64,000 nt of DNA from the NCBI GenBank assembly GCA_003439945.1, contig QVRM01004007.1, forward strand, positions 1,855,501-1,919,500, read 5' to 3'. Below the pieces are notes generated by a model. That model was not told the DNA's origin. It did not search any database and saw only the letters and a program-made list of their open reading frames with translations. The stretch comes from Dermanyssus gallinae. Taxonomy: Eukaryota; Arthropoda; Arachnida; Mesostigmata; Dermanyssidae. This document shows, in pieces, positions 1-10,761 of the stretch. The translations under genes were made by a program, and so were the position numbers. Position 1 is the stretch's first letter; every line of letters starts with the position of its first letter.

Positions 1-254
1 AGATAATCAAGCAAGCTAGTAATTTTGCTTAGCCGCTGTGAACAAGCATTGGCATGAAAAGGCGCGCAAACAGTTTATTTTAATGGCGTCATTTACTGTT
101 TAAAAATCCCATGCATAGCTGAAAAACGTTCTATTGAATGCCCTCAATTTTGGAGTAATAACTGTTGGAGCTCGCTGTAGCGTCACATGTAGAACGGGTT
201 GTTGTGGTGTTATAGGTCTTCTGAATCTTCTCTCTCTCTCTCTCTGGTCTCTCT

Positions 255-318
<64 letters not shown>

Positions 319-1216
319 CGTAATTCACTGAGCAGATCCCACTCATATGAAGTACCATTTCTACATGTGTCTTTTTGTCTAATGTCTTCAATTACAAAAC
401 AACTTGTGCGAAGGGTGTCCGTTTTTCGGTTACAGAAAATGCATAACATAAAAATGTACGTTAAACTCCGCAGCGTTTTAAGTGCAGTATTCTGTCATTG
501 CTCACATACTTGGTTTACGGTAACAACCGACAGCTAATATGGAGTCGATTGCCTGCTTTAACTTGAGAGAAAGACATATTGCGTCTACATTGACAAATGA
601 ACATAACAAACCTAACTAGTTAATATATACAGACTCAACTAGTTCATATTCAAACTTGCAGGTGAGGATATCGTATTGCCTGCAAAACATTCGCAAATAT
701 AGAGTATGCGTTTCGATAATATGGTTAATTTGAACTAAAACGAGTCTCTAATTAGGCGTTTGAATAATCGCGTCCCTCCTTGCACGATAAAGACACTTTG
801 TTGGAAAAATCAAATCGCCTGAGTTGATCGTGTAATGTCACTATTTATCATTGTATAACTGCAACGGCGATAATAGCTCGGGTAGGGTAAGGCCAAATCA
901 CCCACTTTTCTGACTAGGGAGGTTGTAGCTCAGGTCTTGTACACCATTTCCACCGAGGATACAACTCAAGCTATTATTCGTATCTAATAACAGCAGTCAA
1001 TTGTCCAGATGTGAATAGATGTAATCTCTTTCGATGTGATGTGTCATCTTTGGAACTAAACTAGTGCTAGATCAATAAGCTCAGCATAACTGAAATTCTG
1101 ATTGATGTCTACCCCTTAGTGGCAATTGTGTAATGAATATCACAGATCATTAACCGATATGTTTCATCTCAAATGGGATGTAAAAAATAATGCATCACAT
1201 ATATGTGATAACTTAC
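1..1216. other. Non-coding stretch, probably intron or intergenic
   Basis: No reading frame with coding character is seen on either strand. It holds one (TC)n/(TA)n microsatellite near its left end and is otherwise AT-rich unique sequence. Because the minus-strand exon at 1217-1492 ends in a splice donor pointing this way, at least part of this stretch is presumably that gene's first coding intron. Confidence 0.5.
229..317. repeat. (TC)n followed by (TA)n microsatellite
   Basis: A short TC-rich run passes into roughly 58 bases of uninterrupted TA. The same TC-then-TA structure recurs near 12.2 and 12.35 kb, so the pairing is a habit of this genome rather than a local accident. Confidence 0.95.
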
Positions 1217-1492
1217 CAGAAGGCTTCTAGTGTCGTCGTCGATGGCAAAATTCATTCGGTTGTTTTCCTGAAGCAATCGGCGATTCTGCTCCTGGTGGGC
1301 CATTACGCAGACAGCAGACACGACCAGCATCACGGTCAGCATAGCAGAGAGCACGGCTATCCGCGCGCATAACACATGGCGTCTGTTGTTGTGCTGAGAC
1401 GTTCTACCGCGGGGATATTGACATGCTTCCTCAGACGCAAGGCGCTCGCGTTTTGCAATCTTGGACGAACTGGAACTGCCAGCACCCGGCAT
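1217..1492 (-). CDS. First coding exon of a type II membrane protein (partial)
   Basis: The exon encodes 92 residues from an ATG with A at -3 to a GTAAGT donor (minus strand, bases 1216-1211), ending in phase 0. The N-terminus is Ser-rich and basic (residues 1-39), followed by a single hydrophobic segment at about residues 40-64 (VLCARIAVLSAMLTV...). A polar Gln/Asn/Arg-rich stalk and an acidic DDDT cluster come next. There is no signal peptide before the helix and positive charge precedes it, so a type II (N-in) membrane protein is inferred. Membrane metallopeptidases and Golgi glycosyltransferases start this way, but no diagnostic domain is in this exon and I cannot name the family. The remaining exons would lie at lower coordinates; none was recognised inside the window. 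Confidence 0.6.
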
Positions 1493-4209
1493 CGTGAACG
1501 GCGGCAAACGACAGCAGAGGGTTGAACGGAGACAGATAAAGATAGCCTTGCTATAAAGGAATGCCGACGAAATGCCGTTACGACACTGTAGAAACGGGTG
1601 AGCGACGGTGCTGTTGACGGCCGGTCTTTGCGCCAATGTGCAAACGAACATCACCAGAAGTCGCTGGAAAAAGTGTGGGGCACACAAACGGCATTTCGAT
1701 GGTTTTCTAGTCGTGAAAAGTCGCACTGCAGGCAATTGCTGACAAATGTCCGGGCGCACTTCGAGCGTTGGATCTTGACTTTGAAGCGTAGATGAGCGTG
1801 TGTAAACGTCGCCAAGACTCCACTGCACTCTCTGCGCAGATGGTGGACGCACGCACTCTGTCCATTTAGGGCCTAGTGGAGAGAATCAACTACACCCTGG
1901 GCGGAAGGTCGTCGCCGAGCAGGCCGCCAGTTGGAGATGATATTTAGGGAGACACATGCTCGTGGGAGAAGCCAGATGAATCCACAGCAGCGCTATGAGA
2001 TCTGTTCCATGCTCTTCCTCCCTAAATAGAACATTAGCTATGAAGACGACGACGACGACGGCCACGATGATGATGATGATAAACCAGCGGCTCGCGTCAT
2101 AAGTTATTTTTGCTTCAGCCGTGCTGCTCTTTGATCTGATTTTTCCGCTGTAAAGAACCTGCAAATACTGTGATGGTCCTGCTGCCAGCGATTTTCCACC
2201 AAAAAGTGTTGATTTAACTTACAATGTGACAGTCGCTACGTACACACCACGTGCATGAATAGTACATGGTTCTCACTACCTGGTATGTTCAAACTTCGTC
2301 TTTCACAAGGGGTATGAGTTGTGCACCTGCCGGCTCGTCCTGCAGAGGTGTGCCAAATACCATGCAGTAGAATGCGCAGCACTGGAGCACTTCTCTCGCC
2401 GGAAGCGTGAAGAAGATTAAACGATTAAAAGGAAAACCTTATGAAGTGTATATTATACTTAATTTTAGTAAAATATACAACATTGAATTAAACTTACAAT
2501 GGGACATATATATGTCTTTTTGAAATTAATTTATTCATTGTAAGTCAATCATCAATGGTGAAAACATGTCAGTTGGGTCCCTGTAAACGTGTGCGCCTTT
2601 ACGAAGGGTCCAATGTAGCGACCAACCATTTCTGGAGGGACCTTTTGTAGCAAACCGCGAGTAGACGGGCCCGGCCCGCCAAGGGTACCGAAAGCAAGTG
2701 GTTAAAACCCGTACGGGTACTCGATGTTCCGGTATTTTCTAACCTTGCCTGCCTTATATAAGCTATACGTAGAATAAGCAGTCGTGTTATTTAAGCGCTC
2801 CCGTATCTGAAAGCATCATGTCTGTAATGGTAGCAGCTTTATACGTAATACATTGCTTGCATGGGCGATTCAAGCGAGTGTACAAGGGCAACCTCAGTTG
2901 CAGTTTCGAACATGCTTAATATATTTTTACGTATGTAATCACCTGTGTTGGTGCTCTTTCGAATTTCCTCGCCAATACTCTAACTGATCAAAACCACATC
3001 ATGAGTTCCATCCCGTTCACTCTATGCTAGGTAAAGAGAAGAACAATTCGACGAGATGAAATGGCGGAGATGGCCAGCGACTTTAGGAGTTGTGGGCTCG
3101 ATCTCAGCGCGATACATTATATTTCGATGCGGTTTTTCTTAAGGTTCGCAGATTTGGGTTAAGGTTCTAAGCAATCAATTTTGTTTTTGCACCGTGCACA
3201 TTTATTTTACACAAATGAGTTAAATATATAGACATATAGATAAAGTCTAAACGCAAAGTAGCTTTTCCTGGCAACCTCAAATATTGACAATGATTTGTCT
3301 CAAAAGCGTCTGTATACTAGTTGACAGATCTGGGTAATAATCAAGCATAAACATAAAACGTAAGCGACCATATTCTGAATGCCTTCAAAGTAACGGCAAT
3401 AAAATGTATAATACGCACGGCAATAAAAACCATGTTTACGCTAGTTATACATAATTCATGGCTAGCGTGACCTCGAATACATGAACGTCGATTTATATAA
3501 ACACTACGATTGTGCCTTTGTCGCACTATTTGACTACGCTAGATACCACGAGGATAGCAGATCTATAGTTAAAGGACCGATCTTCTCCATTCTCTGTCGG
3601 CGATGGAACAACTAAACGTCTAGATGCCATCTCTGCCAATTAAAATATAATGCTTAATCATTAAATACGCATATTACTTTTCCTACAACCATCGGCAGAC
3701 GTTTTTCGCAAACAACGGATGCGTCAAGCTAGCTTAATAGCTCGACTACACGTACTAGCTGCCTTGGACTAGGAGGCTACCCTAGAGATAACGTCTCACC
3801 TCTCCGGGGAAATACTAGACGATGTCTCGGCTCACGGGGAAGCATTCCGTATACTATTACAATCTCAGAGAGTCACACCGTCTGTTTATTGTATCGCGTC
3901 TGTTGTATTCCAGTTGTGACGCATCTGCTTACATCTGCTCCAGGGGAAAGTCCCTCCTATTTCTTCTTCATTTTTACACACGTTGTTTGTTGCTCGTGGC
4001 GCCGGACACTGCTGGTTCGCCAGCTGGTCCCAGCAAACCAGCAAGCTCACGCAGACACAGTAGACGGTTGGAGGGTTTGAGGGAGGCACAACACGAGCGG
4101 CGGCGTCAGCTGGTGTTTTTTGTTTGTTTCAGAAAAGCCTTGCAGAGGAAACGTCTACCGCAATTTACTCACTTGATGTTTGCAAAACCGCGCTAACCAT
4201 TTGAACAAC

Positions 4210-4215
<6 letters not shown>
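1493..4215. other. Upstream region of the membrane-protein gene, then unique non-coding DNA
   Basis: Bases 1493 to about 1860 remain open on the minus strand upstream of the ATG and are the likeliest 5' leader of the 1217-1492 exon. A short triplet run (GAC/GAT) sits near 2045-2080. The rest shows no coding frame and no recognisable repeat. Confidence 0.4.

Positions 4216-4271
<56 letters not shown>
4216..4271. repeat. (TA)n microsatellite
   Basis: About 55 bases of pure TA preceded by a short CA run. Confidence 0.95.
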
Positions 4272-4274
<3 letters not shown>

Positions 4275-4916
4275 GGCGAGCACTGCCGAGTGTGCAAACG
4301 TATTGTAATTGATTAATCATCACAATATTTTCTATAGACGATGTTGTGTGTGGTGCACTATTATTACCATTGTCCTAATACCTTACGTATTATGATAATT
4401 GCCTTCTTCTGGGCCTAAAGCACAGTTTCTAGATGCCCTCTTGGCTCTTCACTTTGTCAGTCAGCTCGAGATTGTCGATTTTTGTAAAGAGCATTTATAA
4501 TGATACCTATTCATATTATCACTAATGTTGGTATTATTTTATAATGATTCATTTAGCTCGGCACTGAAGTTGCAAAAAGTCAAAACGCCTGACCAAAAGG
4601 TATATGGTATTAAAATCATACTAAACAAATAGGGAGAATTTCACTATCTAAAGATTCCAGTTAAGATATACTGAAACCAAAATACGACGATAGCCAGAAG
4701 TTTTTGCATGCGATTAGCAGCGAGCAGTCTTGCAATTCCGCCAATGCCGAATAAATACGTTCTACGATTTAAATAGTATATGCAAGCAGTTGATGCCTTA
4801 TTGTTGTCTTACGTGAGTTAGCAACGTTGTTTTTCTGCGGATGCCAGAAAATGTACACATCTACAGATTATATCATGTCATTGTGATAGCTGTGGTTTAG
4901 AACATTTTAAGTACGG

Positions 4917-5050
4917 TTAAAATGTATAGAATTTAGAACGTTTTTGAACGTTTAAAATACATAGAATTTAGAACGTTTTTGAACGTTTAAAATGTATAGA
5001 ATTTAGAACGTGTTTGAACGTTTAAAACGTTTTTAAACGTTTAAAATGTA
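4917..5050. repeat. 35-bp minisatellite, about 3.5 copies
   Basis: Units begin at 4917, 4952, 4987 and 5022, each starting TTAAAAT/C and containing GAATTTAGAACG and GAACGT. The last unit is shortened. Copies differ by only a few substitutions. The surrounding 4272-5570 DNA is otherwise unique, with no gene visible. Confidence 0.85.
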
Positions 5051-5573
5051 TTTCAGTAAGGCAGGTGTTACGAAAACGAGTAGTAAGGGTCGCGTCAACT
5101 ATCCATATAGGGCACGCTACGTACAAATGCGGTGATAATCGTATGAAAAATTCTGCCTAACCAGCCAGCACTCAGTGGAATAAATAAACCGTCGTATGCA
5201 TCAAGTGACTCGCGAACGTACAGAATGGTTTGCCGAATTCCGATACGGCCGATCAGATTGTTGTTTCCGTAGCACCGCCGATAACTACGGCTATTGTTTA
5301 TTTGTTTGGACCAACATCAACCCAAATCTGCAAATTTGAAGACCGACACCGCCTCGAAATTGATAAGGCAGGCTTATTGCTGCAATGAACTACTTGTGTG
5401 TTGACTTCACGACGACAAGTCGAAAGCCACGTGTGCAACAAAGATGCGATCCGGTTAATGGCGAACAGATGTGTGTAACACCAGCCGGGATTAGCTGCTG
5501 AACGGCATGATGTTTTTCACTAAACAAGCTCGCTGCACACCGTCCGCTAAAACGTCGGCGAAACACGACCACG

Positions 5574-5574
5574 T

Positions 5575-5608
<34 letters not shown>

Positions 5609-5660
5609 TATATATATACACACATATACATATAGACGTATATGTGTGTGTGTGTTGTCA
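5574..5660. repeat. Compound (TA)n/(CA)n/(TG)n microsatellite
   Basis: An interrupted TA array with CACATA interruptions ends in a TG run near 5641-5655. Ile/Tyr-repeat reading frames over it are artefacts. Confidence 0.9.
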
Positions 5661-5689
5661 AGGAAGACCCCGACGGCAACCGAGCTCAA

Positions 5690-6690
5690 CTAGATACACG
5701 ACGACGACGACGACGACAACGACTGTCTCCACTAACAGAGCACTGGCGAGAAATGATGTCATAACAAGATGCGCCTGTGTTGCCGCCGCTGCTGCTGCTG
5801 CTGCATCGTGGTGTTGCTGGAGATGAAGATGATGGCAGAGGAGGAGGAAAAGGAGAAGGTGATGGTGATGGGGATGGTGTTGGTGGTAGCGGCGGCGGCG
5901 GCGGCTGCTGCTGAAGAAAGTCACCATCACTAGGCGCCGCGGCGCTGTGGAGTCAGTCACGCAGTCCAATCAGTCGACCGCGATACGGTAGCGGTGGAGA
6001 GTGGGAGCGCCGGAGAGCGGTTGTCCTTTCTCGTTTCTCGATTAGCATTAGCACAGCTCCTTCCTTACTGCTTGCTGCTCTTCACCGATTCTCCGGTTGG
6101 TTGGTTGGCGTTGCCGCTGCTGCTGTTGTTGTTGTGGTTATTGTTATTGCTGCTGTAGTTGTTGTTGCGGTTATTGTTATTGCTGCTGCTGCTGCTGCTG
6201 CTGCGGCGGATGTTACCGGTGTCAGCCAGGCAACCACCACGACAACGATTACTACTACTACTACTACGACGACGACAGCGACGGGTTTGTCGCGGGACGT
6301 TGTCTTTTCTGGCGGCGAAGTGAGAAGTCCAGTCGACGGAAGACGGCCGTCCGTTCGTCGCCTCGATCGCCCAGAATCGGCTTCGTCGCCGTTCATTCCC
6401 CCGCGCTCAGCCCGGCAGAGACTGGCAGACAGGAAGACAGGCACGAAGGCAGGCGAACAGGCAAACAGATTGACTATATTACTACGACTGACTTTACGGA
6501 GTGCGTGGTGCTGCTGCTGCTGCTGCTGTGTTGCACTCCGCACCACCATCGCATAATACCATCGAAATCAGAAGAAGACATTGTAGCAGCAGCAGTAGTC
6601 GAAGTCGTCGTAGCAACAGCAGCCAGCGACTGCTACAGTGATAGTCGTCCGAGTTCACGGATTGCCAGTATCGACACTGAGAGGTTGTAG
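5690..6690. repeat. Trinucleotide-repeat-rich zone
   Basis: Dense short arrays of CGA/GAC, GCT/CTG, GTT, GGC and CTA triplets cover about 1 kb, so most frames are open and read as homopolymers (poly-Thr, poly-Ala, poly-Val, poly-Cys). No frame stands out as genuine. The zone ends about 430 bp before the protease-homologue start codon and could be its promoter or 5' leader; that is inference from position only. Confidence 0.7.
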
Positions 6691-7117
6691 CTTGTTCTTC
6701 GGCGCACCGTTGTTCGGGCTTCTTCTGCCTGTTCTGCTCACCTATCTCTGATCTCTAATAATGGTGATCGTTGCGCGTGACGTAATTCCTACTAGGATTA
6801 CCACTACTTCTGCTACCACCGTCTTCTGTGCTTAACAGCAGTGAATGACGGTGCCGTGACGCAAATTGGCCCAACTGTTTGGTTCTAATTGTTGACGTCT
6901 GTTGACGGTTGTTATTGTTGTTGTAGGCGGTGATTCCATTTGTTGTTGTCGCTGTTGCCGTGTTCGGCGTCCAATACATCCAAACAGACAGTGATACCCA
7001 GGACATATTAGCAGCACGATTGTGACACTGTGACTCTGCCCATCGAGATTAAATCGCCTGCGTGGTGCGTCAATGTAGAAGCCAGATACGCTGCCAGTTA
7101 CGCTTCTAGACGCTGTC
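6691..7117 (+). promoter_or_regulatory. Upstream leader of the serine protease homologue
   Basis: Interval between the triplet zone and the 7118 ATG. It carries GTT/GTC runs near 6905-6960 but no clear TATA box or splice acceptor that I can defend. It is annotated by position only. Confidence 0.3.
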
Positions 7118-8461
7118 ATGAGGGCGACGTTCAGTGTGTGCGCTGTGTTGGCGTGGACGACCGTCGGCGTACTTGATGCTCAGAGTTTTACGTTCCGTGA
7201 GGCGACAAACACCAATAATGCTGGCAGCGTATTTTATCCGTATGGCTACACTCAGCCGCCGTATCAGGCCGTGAGCATAGGTGGTCGGTCGGCACCATTG
7301 GAACAGCGTCGCGATAATCCCAACGACCCGTACAAGACAGGCGGAGGACTGCCTCAGTTAGGGCCGATTGTGAACGGAGGTGTGCCGAGGGACCCGCCAG
7401 CGCCCGGCGATGTGGCTCCCGGACAGTGCATCTGCGTGCCGTACTACCAGTGCACGGACGGACATCTGAATGACGACGGATCTGGCATTATAGATGCGCG
7501 CACCAAAAATCCGCCAGTGGAGGAGATTCCCCTCGACGGCCTGCTGGGTGGCGATTCGGAATGTCCGGGCATTGAGCAGGTGTGCTGCAAGGAAACCAAG
7601 GGAGCCCAGGAGACGAGCCATGTGGTGTTCTCGTGCGGCATTCGAAACGACAACGGTATCAACAGTCGAATTTTGCAGAAAAACACTAAGGGAGAAGCCG
7701 AATTCGGAGAGTGGCCATGGCAGGCTGCCGTCCTGAGAAACGAGAGCGGCGAGATTCGTTTCGAGTGTGGCGGTACGCTGATTAGCGACCGACATATTCT
7801 GACCGTGGCACACTGCGTCTATCGGACAAAGCAGTCTGGCACACCGCTCATCGTGCGCCTCGGTGAGTGGGATACAAGATCAAGCCGGGAGTTCTACCCG
7901 CACGAGGATTATCTTGTCACGAATATCATTGTGCATCCGAATTTCCGCAATGCCTCGCTGTGGAATGATCTCGCGGTGCTTGAGGTGGCCGGACCCATCC
8001 GATTTCAGCCTCATATCCAGCCAATCTGTCTGCCGAATCCGGGCGAATCGTACGAAGGTCACGAGTGTGTCGTAACAGGTTGGGGCAAGAACGCCTACCG
8101 TACCGGAAGCTACTCGAACATCATGAAGGAGGTCAAAGTGCCCGTCATCGAGAACGTCAACTGCCAGCAGAAGCTACGGCGCACGCGTCTAGGGCCCTAC
8201 TTTAAGCTGTTTGAGGGGTTCGTCTGTGCCGGGTCAATCGAGGGCGAGGACTCTTGTAAGGGCGATGGTGGAGGACCGTTGTCCTGCTACCGTCATGACG
8301 GACGATACGCGCTCGCCGGCCTGGTGTCCTGGGGCATTGATTGTGGCTCGAGAGACGTTCCCGGCGTCTACGTACGCGTCACTAACTACCTGGATTGGAT
8401 CGCGCACTCGACAGGCAAACCACTCGCTGAGTTTAATCCTAAGCTGAATGAGCAACCGTAG
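7118..8461 (+). CDS. CLIP-domain serine protease homologue, catalytically inactive
   Basis: Uninterrupted 447-residue secreted protein. Residues 1-21 form a signal peptide; 22-100 are a Pro/Gly/Asn-rich linker. The CLIP domain has six cysteines at 104, 106, 112, 149, 156 and 157 (CICVPYYQC ... VCC). A trypsin-like domain follows from about 195 (FGEWPWQAAV). The triad retains His232 (TVAHC) and Asp284 (NDLAVL), but the Ser is Gly384 (GDGGGP instead of GDSGGP). The usual Arg/Ile-Val-Gly-Gly activation site is absent too. This matches the PPAF-II/masquerade-like group of insects and crustaceans, which lack proteolysis and act as haemolymph cofactors or adhesion proteins, for example in melanisation. 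Length and layout are normal for the family. The start is the first ATG of the frame and gives the signal peptide; the CDS has no intron. If the host is a chelicerate, where classical prophenoloxidase is lacking, its role would differ. The family call is firm; the exact role is inferred. Confidence 0.93.
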   Translation: MRATFSVCAVLAWTTVGVLDAQSFTFREATNTNNAGSVFYPYGYTQPPYQAVSIGGRSAPLEQRRDNPNDPYKTGGGLPQLGPIVNGGVPRDPPAPGDVAPGQCICVPYYQCTDGHLNDDGSGIIDARTKNPPVEEIPLDGLLGGDSECPGIEQVCCKETKGAQETSHVVFSCGIRNDNGINSRILQKNTKGEAEFGEWPWQAAVLRNESGEIRFECGGTLISDRHILTVAHCVYRTKQSGTPLIVRLGEWDTRSSREFYPHEDYLVTNIIVHPNFRNASLWNDLAVLEVAGPIRFQPHIQPICLPNPGESYEGHECVVTGWGKNAYRTGSYSNIMKEVKVPVIENVNCQQKLRRTRLGPYFKLFEGFVCAGSIEGEDSCKGDGGGPLSCYRHDGRYALAGLVSWGIDCGSRDVPGVYVRVTNYLDWIAHSTGKPLAEFNPKLNEQP

Positions 8462-8553
8462 ACGCTCATGGGTGTCAAAAAAAGAACGTGCACAGGCCTG
8501 CAGATGCCTGATAGTGCGACACTTGCCGTTTAAAGGTAAACAAAATATAAGTT

Positions 8554-8559
8554 AATAAA
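8554..8559 (+). terminator. Polyadenylation signal AATAAA
   Basis: Canonical hexamer 93 bases after the stop codon of the protease homologue, in AT-rich DNA; the most likely 3'-end signal for that transcript. Confidence 0.6.
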
Positions 8560-9841
8560 ACTCTGTGTATACCTCGTCGATGCACGTGTAATCAACCAAA
8601 GATGCGTAAAAGATCTGCATTATTTATACGTGGCAGTATAAAGATAGGCAGTAATAACAAAATAGGTAGTTTTGCTAATAGTATTTGAAGAACGTAACCT
8701 CACATCAATCAAACCCACGGCTGTTCTTTATTCGTTCATGCGCCCTCGAGCTTAGGCAGTTTCCTATCTACCGATATCAGACTTCGGTGGCTTCCAATCG
8801 AAATTCCAGGAGGAAAACCTATATATATATATATATATATACATATATACATTGCATTGAAAATCCGTGTCGCGTGGGTTCGGTTCATCTGTCAATTACC
8901 TTCGTTAGAAACCCAAACTCAATTGACACTTTCGGCGTAGCCCCTATTATTCTTCTCTGAACTGAAATAAAGCTTAAATGTTTGTTATGACTTAATCCTA
9001 GTGATATAAAATAACAAACAATTTACGTAGTTAATAATGCACACAGGACCGAGTCAAACTGCTTTCTGTTTCGGCTTGTCTGAATGAGCCTGGAATGCGT
9101 TCCAGTGTTTCACTTAAGATCTGCTTTGTTTTCGCTCTTCGCGATGGACGGCCCCTAACGAGATTAGACAGTTTTTCGAAAACCACAGCTTAATTATACA
9201 ATATTGCGGCTACAGAATAAGCAGAATCGAGTTCCCATACAGTAGAGCGGCAGATTCACAATAGAGTGCGCTGTGTGAGAACTCCCGAGCCAAGTAAGGC
9301 ACTGCAAAAGTGCATTTTATATCATCTGCGTGCTTCGATGCGTGCTTTGACCCTAAAATTGCATGATTTTTGCACCGTAAGCGAAAACATCTAGTGGTAA
9401 AATGAATGTTGGCTGGCCTACGATCCAGAAGATGTCCCTCTTGTAGAACGAGGCAAGTTTGTAGTTTGTATGCACGCCTTGAATGTAGCGTCTTGCGAAG
9501 AAGATATGATGGCATCATATTTTTTTTCTGAAAATACCTCGTATTGTGGATATATTCTGTGTCTAATGATATGCAATACGTGCCTTAGCAGAATGGTACA
9601 CTCGCCAGCCGTTTAGTGTAAGAGCGGCTGGCGAAATATGTAAGCATGTCCTGGGATAAGCATTCGTAACTGCCAAGCAGTATAGATTCAAATCCTCTGA
9701 TCCAACATTTGACCCAAGCAACATCAGTTCTCTATTCTCAATGTTGCTGCTGCATCCTGGAGTATGTATGTTTTTTTAGAACATTTAGGCTATTTTCAAT
9801 TGTAACTGTCACGTGCATTTTGCAGAAAAATCTATTACCCG

Positions 9842-9842
<1 letters not shown>
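8560..9842. other. Intergenic DNA, no gene seen
   Basis: AT-rich unique sequence with a (TA)n array at about 8819-8850. Near 9590-9710 there is a weak tRNA-like pattern (AGCAGAATGG, then AGATTCAAATCC about 100 bases later); the spacing is too long for a tRNA and I do not call it. Confidence 0.5.

Positions 9843-9886
<44 letters not shown>
9843..9886. repeat. (TA)n microsatellite
   Basis: About 44 bases of TA, just before the diverged direct repeat pair at 9966 and 10163. Confidence 0.95.
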
Positions 9887-9887
<1 letters not shown>

Positions 9888-9965
9888 GCTAACAAAAATA
9901 AAGTGATGTACGAAAGCTGTAACACAAATGTATTTAAACCAAACACTGGTTAATATTATAAATAT

Positions 9966-10271
9966 ATAGGGGTTTGTCGGCATGCCTAGTCCATAGAGCG
10001 TAATTATGAGCCACCGATGTTTGATTCAAAACCAACGTTTTATTCAGACATATCAATCCTTGTATATATATATATGTATGTATGCTTTTTGAGAAAACAT
10101 CTAGGGCGTGATTCAACATTTAAAGAGCCTTGTTTTTACCCGATCACACTTATATATATATATATACGGGTTCATCGGCATGCGTCTATAGGTAAATAGC
10201 GTAAATATGAGCCATCAATATTTGGTTCAAAACCAACGTTGTTAGTTTTATTTAGATATATCAATATATCC
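9966..10271. repeat. Dispersed direct repeat, two ~100-bp copies bounded by TA runs
   Basis: Copy 1 (about 9966-10064) and copy 2 (about 10163-10271) both contain TCGGCATGC, AGCGTAA-TATGAGCCA, a TTCAAAACCAACGTT core and a TATCAAT end, with scattered substitutions and a small insertion in copy 2. Each copy is flanked by short TA runs. No coding capacity. It may be a small mobile or microsatellite-associated element. Confidence 0.75.
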
Positions 10272-10521
10272 AGCAGCAGCAGAGACGTTCGTTCTCTGCC
10301 AACAGAGTACCGTTGTCAGGCCGGCGGGCCGGGCAAGAAGACTTTTCTCGCTAGCTTTTAGATAAGATATCTTCCATAGAAAAGCCACAGCGACAACAGA
10401 TGACAAGATGCGTTTGCGAGTGCGTTCAAGTGAACAGGAGTGTCCAGTACACGCAGTTATGTCTCTGTGTATCTATCTGCACGTGTGGGTCGATGTGTGG
10501 GTTGACGTGAGTGTATCTGGG

Positions 10522-10761
10522 GGTTTATTGGTGTGTCTGTGAATCTTTGTGGAGGTTTATTGGTGTGTCCGTGAATTTTTGTAGCGGTTTGTTGGTGTGC
10601 TTGTGAATCTTTGTTGGGGTTTGTTGGTGTGTTTGTGAATCTTTGTGAGAGTCTACTGGTCTGTTTGTGAATCTTTGTGGGGGTTTATTGATGTGTTTGT
10701 GAATCTTTGTGAGGGTTTATTGGTGTGTTCGTGAATCTTTGTGGGGTTGTATTGGTGCGTT
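10522..10761. repeat. 32-bp minisatellite, about 7.5 copies
   Basis: Units start near 10522, 10554, 10586, 10618, 10650, 10682, 10714 and 10745. The consensus is GGTTTATTGGTGTG then TTTGTGAATCTTTGTGG. It is G/T-rich on the plus strand with almost no C, and units differ by several substitutions each, so the array is not recent. Confidence 0.85.

Noticed and set aside
134..449. Reading frames with long Ile-Tyr repeats, here and over every TA array
   Set aside because: They are translations of (TA)n microsatellites, open on both strands, with no conserved sequence around them.
3055..3115. tRNA-like pattern (GGCGGAGATGGCCAGCGAC then GGGCTCGATCTC)
   Set aside because: The B box deviates and no acceptor or anticodon stem can be drawn; too weak to annotate.
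6082..6690. Overlapping 150-197-codon frames of poly-Cys, poly-Val, poly-Ala and poly-Thr
   Set aside because: Three or more frames are open at once because of triplet repeats; none has a domain or splice support.
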